From: Chitinophagaceae bacterium UBA1953
GTDB taxonomy: Bacteria > Bacteroidota > Bacteroidia > Chitinophagales > Chitinophagaceae
Reading direction: 5' to 3'
Assembly: GCA_002336115.1 (NCBI GenBank)
Contig: DDEN01000041.1
Span: 445,395 to 509,394 of the forward strand
DNA length: 64,000 bases
Shown here one piece after another: positions 1-9,315 of the stretch. The notes beneath the pieces are model-generated. The model was not told the origin of the DNA. It ran no database searches and was given only the letters and a program-made list of their open reading frames with translations. Positions within the stretch are counted from its first letter, which is position 1. Every line of letters starts with the position of its first letter. Made by a program: the position numbers and the translations under genes.

Positions 1-367
1 ATCATTTCAGCAAGTTTTGATTGATCAACCGTTAACTCTTAAAATTCCTGTAAGAAAAATAATTTAATTATATAACAGCCAATCGTTAATTAAGAAATCG
101 TTTTTTGTATTATGAATTCTGTTACAATACGTTAACAAAAATATTCCCGAAACAGATTACAGGAAATGGCTTTAATAACTTAAATGATGGATAATACTAC
201 GATTTAAAATCGTACATAAATAAATATTCGCTGTACTAAATCAAAAAAAAGGTGAAAATATTACTAATGCAGCCAGGCAAACTTATTGGGTTTGTTTTAA
301 TAAATTAAAAGTTGAAGAAAGTACACAATAAAAAAACAAAATCAGGCAAATGATTTTTACAGTTATT
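1..367. other. AT-rich non-coding stretch at window edge
   Basis: No convincing coding sequence is visible on either strand. The only clear structure is a near-perfect inverted repeat at 198-214 (TACGATTT, one base, AAATCGTA), which could be an operator or a weak terminator. It lies downstream of the GH92 gene on its strand. The upstream neighbour is outside the window. Confidence 0.5.
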
Positions 368-2632
368 TTAGTTTATGATGTTGTAAACTAATTTATTACT
401 ATTCTGAAAACCGATGAATGATGGTGGAGCATCTTCCTTTTTACTTCCCCATGATTCATTTGGAATACTACCCATAATAAATTCAAGCTTCCCCCCTTTT
501 TTCAGATCATTGTGGTAAAACCATGGCTTATTGAGAATTGTTCCATTCAGTTTTGCTGACTGTATATATTTATTATCAGCAGAACTACCTTTTGCGATAA
601 TGGCAAAGATTCTGTTGCCGGGCAATCTGATTTCTATTTTTTCAAAAACAGGACTACCTATGTTATACACAGGAACAGCAGGTGTTACGGGAAAAAAACC
701 CATCATTGAAAAAACCACAAACGAAGTCATCCCACCACCATCCTCATCACCGGGTATTCCAAATAAATTATCTGTAAACCATGTATCAAGCAACATTCGT
801 ATCCGCTTTTGAGTTTTCCAAGGCGAACCTAAATAATTGTACAGATAAGGAATATGAAAACTCGGTTCATTACCCATAACAAACTGACCTACCAATCCAG
901 TTGCATCAGGGAACGTATGCCAATATTCATACTTACTCCTTCCAATATTTTCTTCAAAAAGATTATCAAGTTTTTCTTCCGCCGACTTATAGCCACCCAT
1001 AAGCTGAAAGAGTCCCATCAAATCATGTTTTACATGCCAGTTGTAAGTGTACACATTATTTTCAGTAGTATAATCTCTCCCCCCCTGGCCACCGGAAATT
1101 TTTGGATCAAAAGATTCAATCCATCTGCCTGAAGAATCTTTTGGCCACATAAACCCTTTATCAACCCTGAAAACATTTTTATAGTTTGAAGCTCTTTTTA
1201 AAAATAATTCTTTTTTTTCGGCATCTTTAAGCTCATTCGCAAGCTGGGCAATACACCAATCATCAAGACTGTTTTCCAATGTGACAGAAACAGCCTGTCG
1301 TTTTTCAAACGGATGGACATCTTTCACCCATTCTTTTTCACCTGGCCATAGAGCAGGCATATATCCATGCTCATTATAAAAACTGTCAAGCACAGTTGAG
1401 GCTCCGTTACGCCAAGGAAGTAAAGTAGCCTGTAAAGAATTCTTACATAATCCTTCATAAGCTTTTGCTATATCAAAATTAGTAATGCCTTTAAACCATG
1501 CATCTGCTATCCAGGCTGCAGCATGATTACCAGTCATACATGGATTGTCGCCAAATAACAATGCAAATGAAGGCATCCATCCGCTTTGTTCATACATTTT
1601 GATATATGATCGTATTTTATTTAGCTCAGTACCCGGGTTTAATATTGTCTGTAATGGCTCGAGTGCTATATATGTATCCCATAGCCAGTTATCAACATAA
1701 AATGGTTCAGCAGAATTATGAACGCTATTATCGTAAGCACTATAATAACGTCCATATTCATTAATATCAATCATCCGTTCATAACAACGATAAAGAGATG
1801 TGTAAAAGACTTTCTTTTGTTCGATGGTTCCACCTGTTACATTTATTTGCGACAATACTTTATCCCACGCATTGAAAGCTGCTCTTTCTGCCTGCCCAAA
1901 CGTAACAAGTTTTTTCTCGTTATAAAGATTTTCCTTTGCCTGTTCCAAACTAATAAAAGAAATTCCATATCGAAAATCAACCTTAGATACATTGTCACTA
2001 AATTTCAGGAAAGCAATTTTTTGATTATCAGAGTATTTAGCTTCCTGAATATCTGCACTGACTTCAGCATAGAAAAAAGCTTTCATTCCATTGAAATTTT
2101 CCACACCTGAGACTGTTTGCTTACCTGAACTATTAATTTGACCAGTATTAACAATATTCAGGCGTAAATAATGCTTTCCTGATCCGCCGAAAAAAAATTT
2201 AAAAAAACCTGAATGTTTTAATGGAGTAAAAACAACCGAATCTTTTACATCTTCAAATCGTACACTATAAAAAAAAGGGCTGCATTTTTCCATATCATAT
2301 CTTAACCTTTCTGTCCAGCTTTTTGAATTAATCTTTCCGCTGTAAGGAACTATGCCAAAAAGTAGTTGCTGGCGATGAGATGATATTGTCAACGGGAAAA
2401 AACTAATTTGATCATCTAAATTATCTTTTCGTACAGGAAATACACGAATCATACTATTGGGTAAATGTATCAAAGGCCGTGTTGGCTCCAGCAGAATTCC
2501 TACACCACCAATAGTTGGATTAACATATGATACATTTGAAACCTGACCATTACATATAAAAACCAGAAATGATTGAATACAGAATATAATAGGGAACCTT
2601 ACTATACAAACAGTATTTCTGATCTTTAACAT
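368..2632 (-). CDS. GH92 family alpha-mannosidase, secreted
   Basis: This is a calcium-dependent exo-alpha-mannosidase of glycoside hydrolase family 92, expected to remove terminal mannose from N-glycans or mannans in the periplasm or at the surface. Length (754 residues) is normal for GH92. A hydrophobic N-terminus ending near Gly-Gln (residues 28-30) looks like a signal peptide. The start of the mature protein (VNPTIGG), the motif GNEPSFHIPYLY near residue 600 and the GIPGDEDGGGM/FFPVTP block near residue 650 are GH92 hallmarks; the glutamate of the first motif and the aspartates of the second are the expected catalytic and metal region. It lies 151 bp downstream of an AraC-type regulator in the same direction, which may control it. 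No SusCD pair is adjacent. Linkage specificity cannot be read from the sequence. Confidence 0.93.
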   Translation of the reverse strand: MLKIRNTVCIVRFPIIFCIQSFLVFICNGQVSNVSYVNPTIGGVGILLEPTRPLIHLPNSMIRVFPVRKDNLDDQISFFPLTISSHRQQLLFGIVPYSGKINSKSWTERLRYDMEKCSPFFYSVRFEDVKDSVVFTPLKHSGFFKFFFGGSGKHYLRLNIVNTGQINSSGKQTVSGVENFNGMKAFFYAEVSADIQEAKYSDNQKIAFLKFSDNVSKVDFRYGISFISLEQAKENLYNEKKLVTFGQAERAAFNAWDKVLSQINVTGGTIEQKKVFYTSLYRCYERMIDINEYGRYYSAYDNSVHNSAEPFYVDNWLWDTYIALEPLQTILNPGTELNKIRSYIKMYEQSGWMPSFALLFGDNPCMTGNHAAAWIADAWFKGITNFDIAKAYEGLCKNSLQATLLPWRNGASTVLDSFYNEHGYMPALWPGEKEWVKDVHPFEKRQAVSVTLENSLDDWCIAQLANELKDAEKKELFLKRASNYKNVFRVDKGFMWPKDSSGRWIESFDPKISGGQGGRDYTTENNVYTYNWHVKHDLMGLFQLMGGYKSAEEKLDNLFEENIGRSKYEYWHTFPDATGLVGQFVMGNEPSFHIPYLYNYLGSPWKTQKRIRMLLDTWFTDNLFGIPGDEDGGGMTSFVVFSMMGFFPVTPAVPVYNIGSPVFEKIEIRLPGNRIFAIIAKGSSADNKYIQSAKLNGTILNKPWFYHNDLKKGGKLEFIMGSIPNESWGSKKEDAPPSFIGFQNSNKLVYNIIN

Positions 2633-2783
2633 AAAAGCAATTTTTAACTATAAATGTGTATTCACATTATACCAGTAAAATAAATATCATTCAAACTTAG
2701 TTATGTGAAAAAACAATAAAATGGAGAATCCGTTGAATAAGATGGAGAATAAAATTATTAAGTACAAGCTCAGCACAAAGGGA

Positions 2784-3686
2784 TCAGTGCTTCTTTTTTC
2801 TGTATTCAAGCGGAGATACTCCCATTATATTGCTAAAAAATCGTGAAAAATAATATGGATCACTAATGCCGATTTCATAGGCTATTTCTTTTATCTGCAA
2901 TGTTGAAAAGTGAAGATACTGGCAGGCTTTCTGAATTTTTATATGATTAAAATATTCTAATGGGGGATAACCCGTTTTTTTCTTAAACAAAGTTGCATAG
3001 TGAGACGGAGAAATATGAGCTTCATTAGCCAGCTCAAGTATTGTAAGTGTTCTGTGAAGATTCTTCTGCATAAATTCAATTGAAATATCAATTGCATCTT
3101 TTTCAACTCGTTTATTCAAAGGGCTTCGGAATATATCTTCAAAACAAAAGGAAGAAAGGAAGTACCACAAACAGGAATTTATGTATCCGAGATTATCAGC
3201 ACTGTACCCGCTTTCAAGTGTTGAATACATTGACTCAAATAACCTTACCCGCTCTTCAAGAAAATCTACTGGAACAACTATACGGCTTCTTTGTTTACTA
3301 ATAAGTGAAACATACTCATTTGCAGAACTTCCTTTGAAATGGAGCCAGTAAATTGACCAAGGATCTTTTTCATCAGAGCCGTACTGATGGCTCATATTAG
3401 CAGGTATAATTACACATTGCCCTGACTTGACCTCAACTTCTTCCCCATTCGCTTCTATCCAGCCTTTGCCATCAATACAGTAAATAAGAATATTCTGAGA
3501 AATTCCAACCGGCCGTTTGCAATAATGAAACCTTGCTTTTGGATAGAAACCAATATCTGTAATAAACAAGTGTTTTGATATTGCCGATTCAATGCAGGTT
3601 TGTGTAATTTTTTTGGGTAAAACAATTGCTCTCTGTCCATTAAACCCCGCTCTTTTACCCTTAGTACCTGATGATTTGTGTAACAT
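2784..3686 (-). CDS. AraC-family regulator with cupin sensor
   Basis: Transcription factor with an N-terminal AraC-binding cupin (roughly residues 40-130, including WIEANGEEVEVKSGQCVIIP and the PANMSHQYG turn) and a C-terminal pair of helix-turn-helix motifs (last 95 residues, ending FSNIMGVSPLEYRKKK). The cupin normally binds a sugar and the HTH pair binds direct repeats at promoters. The open frame extends to 3776, but the extra 30 residues are rich in Cys and Trp and do not resemble the family, so I place the start at the internal ATG (3686). It precedes the GH92 gene on the same strand, so control of mannose-glycan use is a reasonable inference. The inducer is unknown. Confidence 0.88.
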   Translation of the reverse strand: MLHKSSGTKGKRAGFNGQRAIVLPKKITQTCIESAISKHLFITDIGFYPKARFHYCKRPVGISQNILIYCIDGKGWIEANGEEVEVKSGQCVIIPANMSHQYGSDEKDPWSIYWLHFKGSSANEYVSLISKQRSRIVVPVDFLEERVRLFESMYSTLESGYSADNLGYINSCLWYFLSSFCFEDIFRSPLNKRVEKDAIDISIEFMQKNLHRTLTILELANEAHISPSHYATLFKKKTGYPPLEYFNHIKIQKACQYLHFSTLQIKEIAYEIGISDPYYFSRFFSNIMGVSPLEYRKKKH

Positions 3687-3803
3687 TTTACAGAAATTAC
3701 TTAGCCAACAATTAACATTCCAGTTATCAAATCTATGTAATTCATCTGTACAAACTATATAACTATAATGTAACATTTTGAATTGTATTTCTTTGATATG
3801 TCA

Positions 3804-4133
3804 TCAGGATTTGCTCAATTGAAATAATTTTAACATCCAAATGGGAATAAAATACAGTCCCGCTATACAAGTCATTACTGGTGCATAAGAATGTGAAATG
3901 TAACTCGTAAGAAAATGCCATACAATGAAAAATGCGAACCCGATAAAATAAAGAAACAACAGGGCTTTCGTAATTCTTTCATTATACCTGCATAAAAATG
4001 CTATTAACAATACACAGGAAATTTGAGCAACAGATGCGATTAAGAAGTATTCTGGTGGATGCAAAACAACAGCTTCTGCATTACTTAAATCAACAATTAA
4101 CAGCCAAGTGCAGAAATTTATCCATGTTGTCAA
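3804..4133 (-). CDS. Small multi-pass membrane protein, possibly frameshifted
   Basis: Unrecognised 109-residue protein with three or four hydrophobic helices and a charged loop (CRYNERITK). The first codon would be TTG; no ATG is available near it. Immediately upstream, the other minus-strand frame encodes a good-looking continuation (LLPIGLHALRQVEGGISFF) that runs into a seven-base T run (A run at 4144-4150 on the plus strand). Joining the two frames there gives a longer, uninterrupted membrane protein. Either the gene is frame-broken, or the short TTG-start product is real. It lies 117 bp upstream of the AraC gene on the same strand. Function unknown. Confidence 0.45.
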   Translation of the reverse strand: MTTWINFCTWLLIVDLSNAEAVVLHPPEYFLIASVAQISCVLLIAFLCRYNERITKALLFLYFIGFAFFIVWHFLTSYISHSYAPVMTCIAGLYFIPIWMLKLFQLSKS

Positions 4134-4380
4134 TATACCACTGAAAAAAACTTATACCTCCCTCAACCTGACGAAGTGCATGCAAGCCAATAGGAAGCAA
4201 CCATAATTTTAAATATCTTTTAGAGTTAATTCTGATTAAAAGATTATTTCTTTCAGAAATTTAAAACTATTAGCTTAATTATTTTTCTATGTTTTATTCT
4301 TGTTTTAAATTTCAAAATTGAGAACCCGGTTACACCAATAAAAACCCAAGGCTTTTTTAACATATCCACTAAAGCAAACC

Positions 4381-5037
4381 CTACTGAACAATTTTAATAT
4401 TGAAAGCACCGCTTTGAGTAGCGCCAAAAATACGCAGCCATAAAGGCAAATACATTTCGGTTCCTCTTGCAGAAGTTATGTCGCCAAGATCAATGATGTT
4501 TTTTTCGTTCCATCCAAAGGTCTGTAACAATCCTTTCACTGTTTCTTTTGCACCGGCATCGTTACCGCTGATAAAGGTGTGATGATCGCCTCCGCCTATC
4601 ATAGCCGGATGAACCATTATGCCACACCACATAGTGTTGAGCGCCTTTACAACCTTCACTTCAGGGAAGGTATTCTGAATTTCCTCACCAAGAGAATGCG
4701 TATTTACAAAAGAAAGCGAAGGCGGCATTCCTTTACTGAAATCAAGAGGATTTGCAACATCGATCAGTATTTTTCCATTTATATTTTCTGCTCCTGCCGA
4801 TTGCAGCACTTCAACAGACGACACTCCCTTTGTACAGTTGAAAATCATTTCACCAAAAGCTGCTGCTTCTGCAAATGTGCCGGCCCCGGCTTTGCCATTG
4901 TGTTTGGCAACAAATGCCAGCGCTTTTTCATTACCGGCTGTTCGTGAGCCCATCATTACTTCATGACCAAGCTCAACCAGTTTTGAACCAATGGTATCGC
5001 CCACTGTTCCTGTTCCTAATACAGCTATTTTACTCAT
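4381..5037 (-). CDS. NADPH-dependent F420 reductase-like oxidoreductase
   Basis: A 218-residue Rossmann protein of the F420_oxidored/NAD(P)-binding family. The dinucleotide-binding loop GTGTVGDTIGSKL is at residues 8-20 and the NADP-type basic segment GSRTAGN follows strand two. A CTKG segment and DVANPLDFSKG around residues 68-105 are typical of the family. Bacteroidota generally lack coenzyme F420, so the true substrate is probably another carbonyl or flavin compound; this is family knowledge, not visible here. It is the last gene of a four-gene minus-strand cluster and sits 26 bp after the SDR gene, consistent with co-transcription. Convention would describe it as an NAD(P)-binding protein of unknown substrate. 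Confidence 0.85.
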   Translation of the reverse strand: MSKIAVLGTGTVGDTIGSKLVELGHEVMMGSRTAGNEKALAFVAKHNGKAGAGTFAEAAAFGEMIFNCTKGVSSVEVLQSAGAENINGKILIDVANPLDFSKGMPPSLSFVNTHSLGEEIQNTFPEVKVVKALNTMWCGIMVHPAMIGGGDHHTFISGNDAGAKETVKGLLQTFGWNEKNIIDLGDITSARGTEMYLPLWLRIFGATQSGAFNIKIVQ

Positions 5038-5063
5038 TTGTGTTGTTTTATGATATTAAAAAA

Positions 5064-5822
5064 TTAAAGAAACATTCCACCTGATGCTTCAATGCGTTGA
5101 GCATTTACCCATTTGGAATCGTCGGTACAAAGAAAAGCAACCACGCTTCCTATATCATCTGCATTACCTACACGGCCCAAAGCAGTCTGGCCTGCAAGAA
5201 ACGATTTCATCTGCGGATTATTACGGATTGCAGCGCCGTTAAAATCGGTTTCAATAGCTCCCGGAGCCACAATATTGGCACGTATGCCCCTGCTGCCAAA
5301 TTCCTTTGCCACATACCGGCAAAACACTTCCACCGCACCTTTGAGTGAAGAATAAACCGAATAACCCGGCACACAAAAACGTGTTGTACCCGATGAAATA
5401 AAAATAACGCCGCCATGTTCGTTCATCAACGGCATTATTTTCTGTGTGAGAAAATAAACCCCTTTAAAATGAATATTCACCAGGTTATCGAACGCTTCTT
5501 CTGTTACCTGCGGAATGGGTATTGTTGCTCCAACACCTGCATTATTGATTAAAAAATCAAGTGTTGAAACATTCCAGTTTACCTGTAGTGTTTCCCTGAG
5601 GGAGTGAATGAAACCATCCAAATTCTGCGTGCGTGAAATATCCAACTGTATGGCCGCTGCTTTGCGGTTAAGTGAAGTGATTTCTGCAACCACTTTCTCT
5701 GCCTCTTCTTTATTTGTATTGTATGTGAGTACCACATCTATTCCTTTACGGGCAATACTGAGTGCCATATCTTTTCCCAATCCACGGCTTCCGCCGGTTA
5801 CCAATGCAATTTTAGCGATCAT
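5064..5822 (-). CDS. SDR family oxidoreductase (FabG-like)
   Basis: A classical short-chain dehydrogenase/reductase of 252 residues. It has the cofactor motif TGGSRGLGKD (residues 9-18), the NNAGVG motif near residue 92, the catalytic Ser in FISSGTTRF, the YSVYSSLKGAVE segment carrying the Tyr-x3-Lys-type pair (Tyr then SSLK), and the VAPGAIETDF substrate-loop. It would catalyse NAD(P)(H)-dependent alcohol/ketone interconversion in the cytoplasm. The order with the lone AraC HTH gene upstream and the F420-reductase-like gene downstream suggests a small redox operon. It could be a 3-oxoacyl-ACP reductase by similarity, but there are no fatty-acid genes nearby, so a detoxification or secondary role is more likely. 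Confidence 0.9.
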   Translation of the reverse strand: MIAKIALVTGGSRGLGKDMALSIARKGIDVVLTYNTNKEEAEKVVAEITSLNRKAAAIQLDISRTQNLDGFIHSLRETLQVNWNVSTLDFLINNAGVGATIPIPQVTEEAFDNLVNIHFKGVYFLTQKIMPLMNEHGGVIFISSGTTRFCVPGYSVYSSLKGAVEVFCRYVAKEFGSRGIRANIVAPGAIETDFNGAAIRNNPQMKSFLAGQTALGRVGNADDIGSVVAFLCTDDSKWVNAQRIEASGGMFL

Positions 5823-5885
5823 AGTCGTTTTATTATTTTATCCTCAAAATTTGGTATTTGCAGCGGAATAAACGTGGTGAAAAGT

Positions 5886-6245
5886 TCAGAATTTTACTGC
5901 ATTGTTTTTCCTGAACTGCAAAGGAGTAACTTTTTCAAAGCTTTTGAAGAACTTGGAAAAATTAGAAGGATCGTAGGTCATTGTTCTGGCAATTTCAGCA
6001 ATGGATTTATCGGTTGTAAGAATCAGTTCCTTTGCTGTTTCAATAAGTTTTTCTTCATAAATATCGCAGGGCGATTTTCCAAGCTGTTCATTTATTGTAT
6101 TGCTCAAATGCGTTGGATGGATGTGCAGTGCGGCAGCAAAGTCTTTGATTTCAAAGGTGCTTTCGGCCCTGCCGTTTTTCAGCTCCTCTATATGAGCATT
6201 TAATACGTTAAGATACTGTTCAATAATTTCCTGCGGCCGGTTCAT
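5886..6245 (-). CDS. Stand-alone AraC-type HTH regulator
   Basis: A 119-residue protein that is essentially only the AraC DNA-binding region: helix-turn-helix one (FAAALHIHPTHLSNTINEQL), a linker, and helix-turn-helix two (SIAEIARTMTYDPSNFSKFF) followed by the conserved TPLQFRK end. There is no cupin or other sensor domain, so either it acts constitutively or it senses through a partner. It is seven bases downstream of the DUF998 gene and 63 bp upstream of the SDR gene on the same strand. It is therefore the probable local regulator of this four-gene cluster. Confidence 0.85.
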   Translation of the reverse strand: MNRPQEIIEQYLNVLNAHIEELKNGRAESTFEIKDFAAALHIHPTHLSNTINEQLGKSPCDIYEEKLIETAKELILTTDKSIAEIARTMTYDPSNFSKFFKSFEKVTPLQFRKNNAVKF

Positions 6246-6251
6246 GATAAT

Positions 6252-6806
6252 TCAGGGTTTATAAAATTTAATAAGCCATATAAAACTTATGATATAGAGC
6301 AGGCGCTGCATAATGCCCTGGTAATTTTTCAGTAATCCAAAAGCAACTGAGCAGCCAATTACGAGAACAAAAAAGGCAAGATGCACATACCTGGTTTTTA
6401 TATCCGGTTCAAACAACATCTGCACGATTATGCCAATACTAAAAGCAAAGCCTGCTATTTGTGCAAACAGCGAATGGAGTGCGGCTTCTGTTTCGGAATA
6501 AGCTGCCTGAGCAAAAAAAGGCTTTGTACAAAAAATACCCGTTAATGCCACACAACACCCATACACAAAAACAGGAGCTACCCGCCAGGAAAATGTATTT
6601 ATACCAATGCCTGCCGCAATTGTTATTCCAAACAATATAAAACCGGTCTGCATTATCCATTTCCGTTCATAGCCCTGGGCACCAAGATCGCTGATGGTAT
6701 TTTTTGTCCAGTTGTACTGATGTACAGCAAATACATGGGCTGTGATGATTAACAGCACAAAAACTGCCACTGCAAGAACAGGATAATATGATTTCAAAAA
6801 AAGCAT
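6252..6806 (-). CDS. DUF998 family membrane protein
   Basis: A 184-residue integral membrane protein with about six hydrophobic helices. The segment TISDLGAQGYERKWIMQTGF after the first helix is the family-typical first loop (an SDLG motif followed by a short loop and the second helix). DUF998 proteins have no established biochemical role. It is the first gene of the minus-strand cluster that continues into the lone AraC HTH protein, the SDR and the F420-reductase-like gene, with only six bases to the next gene. The divergent upstream side is the repeat-containing intergenic region, so its promoter should lie just above 6806. Confidence 0.82.
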   Translation of the reverse strand: MLFLKSYYPVLAVAVFVLLIITAHVFAVHQYNWTKNTISDLGAQGYERKWIMQTGFILFGITIAAGIGINTFSWRVAPVFVYGCCVALTGIFCTKPFFAQAAYSETEAALHSLFAQIAGFAFSIGIIVQMLFEPDIKTRYVHLAFFVLVIGCSVAFGLLKNYQGIMQRLLYIISFIWLIKFYKP

Positions 6807-6912
6807 TTGTTAACCGGCAAGATTTTTTATTGCTGATTTAATGAATGTAGTTCAATGTCAGGACAACTGTTTGCCTGCCATCAAAATTAACCGAAAAATT
6901 ACAGGGGGGTAG

Positions 6913-7240
6913 CCACAGAGACACAGAAGGCACGGAGAAAATGTTTAAGGTTTGAGGTTGGGTGGATTGCTGATTGATCTTCCTACTGATTGGAAGAGAG
7001 TTTGCAGTAGGTTTTTTTGAACCACAGAGACACAGAAGGCATGGAGAAAATGTTTAAGGTTGGAGGTTGGGTGGACTGCTGATTGATCTTCCTACTGATT
7101 GGGAGAGAGTTTGCAGTAGGTTTTTTTGAACCACAGAGAGACGGAGGGGCAGAGAAGAATGTTTAAGGTTTAAAGTTTAAGGTTTGATGTTTAACGTTGG
7201 GTGAACTATTGATTGATATGCTTACAGATTGAAAAAAGGT
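6913..7240. repeat. 109-bp tandem repeat, about three copies
   Basis: Two nearly identical units start at 6913 and 7022, each beginning ccacagagacacagaaggc, and a third, diverged unit starts at 7131. The period is exactly 109 bp. Each unit has the phrases gtttaaggtt, gattgatcttcctactgatt and ttgcagtaggtttttttgaa. Copy three keeps the head and the spacing but has several substitutions and a local duplication of gtttaaggtttaaag. No open frame crosses it. It lies between the SDR gene at 7337 (reading toward it) and the DUF998 gene, so it fills the promoter side of the four-gene cluster. Confidence 0.92.
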
Positions 7241-7336
7241 TTGCCATGAAGAAACAAAGGCGGGTTATGCACTGAGTACACAAACCCACCTTGATAATTA
7301 GTCACTAAACTTTGCTAACAATGCGATCCATCTTAT

Positions 7337-8053
7337 TTACGGATTGGTAGAAAATATACTTGCTTCTTTCACAAAAATTCTTGGATGCAATTTCAACTGT
7401 GCAATGATGAGTTCGGCAAAATCTTCAGGATGCATTACTCTTTCCGGATCGCCTTTAATTAAATCGGCACTATATGCAAGATCAGTTACAATTGTACTTG
7501 GCGCTAATGCAGTAACACGTATATTATGCTTTCGTACTTCCTGCATTAAACTTTCGCTTAAACCAAACACAGCAAATTTTGACGCACTGTAAGCACTGGT
7601 GATTGCAGCACCGCTTTTACCTGCAGTTGAAGAAATGTTTATAATATCTCCTGCCTGCTTTTCAATCATCTGCGGCAATACTGCACGGATGGTGTAATAA
7701 GTGCCAAATAAATTTACTTTCACCTGGCGCTCCCATGCTTCGGGTTCAAGTTCCAGAAATTTACCAAATGTTCCTGTGCCTGCATTGTTGATGAGTATAT
7801 CAATAGAACCAAGCGCTGTTGTGATAGTTTGTACCGCCTGTTCAACTGAAACACGATCGCTTACATCGGCCATTGCATATACCGCCTTCACTCCTGTTGA
7901 TTTTAATTGTTCTGCAAGTGCAACAAGATCGGCCTCTGTACGTGCTATTAATCCCACATTTGCACCTTCGGCAGCGAGTGCCAGTGCCAATGCTTTTCCA
8001 ATTCCTTTTCCTGCACCTGTTATCAGTGCATTTTTATTTTTTAATGATTGCAT
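7337..8053 (-). CDS. SDR family oxidoreductase
   Basis: A 238-residue classical [15 protein letters not shown] cofactor loop at residues 13-24, NNAGTGTFG near residue 90, catalytic Ser in [11 protein letters not shown], and [10 protein letters not shown] containing the Tyr-x3-Lys pair. The C-terminus ([13 protein letters not shown]) is the substrate loop, and the protein ends early, as in short ketoreductases. It shares the fold but not close sequence with the SDR at 5064-5822, so the two are probably not recent duplicates. It is monocistronic: the repeat region lies downstream and 164 bp of non-coding DNA separates it from the broken GH43 gene. The substrate is not predictable. Confidence 0.9.
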   Translation of the reverse strand: MQSLKNKNALITGAGKGIGKALALALAAEGANVGLIARTEADLVALAEQLKSTGVKAVYAMADVSDRVSVEQAVQTITTALGSIDILINNAGTGTFGKFLELEPEAWERQVKVNLFGTYYTIRAVLPQMIEKQAGDIINISSTAGKSGAAITSAYSASKFAVFGLSESLMQEVRKHNIRVTALAPSTIVTDLAYSADLIKGDPERVMHPEDFAELIIAQLKLHPRIFVKEASIFSTNP

Positions 8054-8217
8054 AACTGCTGATTTTATTTTGACTAATAATTACGGGTGCAAATTTACCA
8101 GATATAAAACGAAAGCAGCACATTGAGAATGAGCTTCGGCAAAAGGATAATCCCTGCCTTCACACAAAGGATGCAACTATTTATAACTCATGATGCAAAC
8201 AACAGCATTGTATTTTT

Positions 8218-9237
8218 TTAATTACCTGTTGATTTTTTTTCTGTCGCATATTTCCATGTACCTTTCTTTATATTCAGTTTCCAGGGTTTTGGTTGCGGCA
8301 GCCATAGCTTTCCTTCTCCAATTTCAACAGGCATCCACAGATAACGTGAATCCCACTGTGCTGCAGGTTTCCATTGATCGGCCATAAAAATGACGGTTGT
8401 TCCTTTTGTGCCTTCCACTTTCAGTAACATGGTTGATTGTGAGCTGTACGTATTTGTTTCTGGTGGTGCAATATCTTTAAATACTGTCCATGGCCCTGCA
8501 AGCGAAGTGGCTGTTGCATACTTGTTAGGGTTGGGCATCCATCCTGTAAGTGCTGAACCAATAGCATAATACAATCCTTTGTAATGAACAACTGCTCCTC
8601 CTTCGAGCGGTGCATGAATAAAACAAACTTCCTTTACTACATTCAAATAATCATCAGACAAAGCGGCAATGTAAAACCCCTTAGAGGGGCGGCTTTCAAA
8701 AATTAAATACGGAGTACCGTCATCATCAATAAACTAGCCGATGTCCCTGCTTTCGTAATTCAACGGACGGAAACTTTTTACATAAACAAACGGGCCACCT
8801 GGTTTATCGCTCACTGCAATACCTACGCCTGCAAATTTGTAACTGGCATTATCAAGGTGAAAATACATCACATACTTTTTATCTGTTTGATTGAAAAAAA
8901 CTTTAGGCCGTTAAAGTACCCACTTGCTGCCCAAATTTTCAGGATCGGATAATTTCAGCACATCACCCAGAGATTTCCAATTGGTGAGATCGGTTGATGT
9001 GTAACAACTCACATACCGGTAATTGGTATCAAGCCCTTTTGCCCGTTCTTCGCCATACCAGTAATATGCTTTCCCTATTTTTATTATTCCGCCACCATGT
9101 GCCTGAATATGATTTCCATTCTGATCGGGCCACAGTTCGCCCGGCTGAATAATGTGGCTGTTCTGTGCGGTTGCCTGCGTAGTAACATAGGTTAAAAACA
9201 TTACTACTACCCATGTTCTAATACTTTTTTTCATCAT
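8218..9237 (-). pseudogene. GH43-type galactanase/xylosidase gene with two in-frame stops
   Basis: One continuous minus-strand frame of 340 codons reads as a family-43 glycoside hydrolase but contains two nonsense codons and no frameshift. The N-terminal part has a signal peptide (ending ATAQN) and QAHGGGIIKIGKAYYWYGE. The stops are TAA at 8911-8913, where relatives have Glu in WVLERPK, and TAG at 8734-8736, in RDIG-stop-FIDDDG where a Leu (TTG) is expected. Both are explained by single base changes. Protein similarity is intact between and after the stops (VMYFHLDNASYKFAG, APLEGGAVVHYKG, ALTGWMPNPNKY), so decay is recent, or a sequencing error or readthrough is involved. The likely ancestral role is an exo-acting beta-galactanase-like enzyme, by resemblance to the galactanase-type GH43 group; the substrate is uncertain. 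The intact GH2 gene is 78 bp upstream. Confidence 0.85.
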
Positions 9238-9315
9238 CGTTTTATTTCAGATTGTTTATTTATACTGTATTTATAATTCCTGAAACAAAAAATCAACTAT
9301 GGGAGGCATTTATTT

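Noticed and set aside
8734..8913. Alternative genetic code or selenocysteine/pyrrolysine readthrough to explain the GH43 stops
   Set aside because: Both TAA and TAG are used, all other genes in the window use standard code and stop normally, and no recoding element or Opal codon is present.
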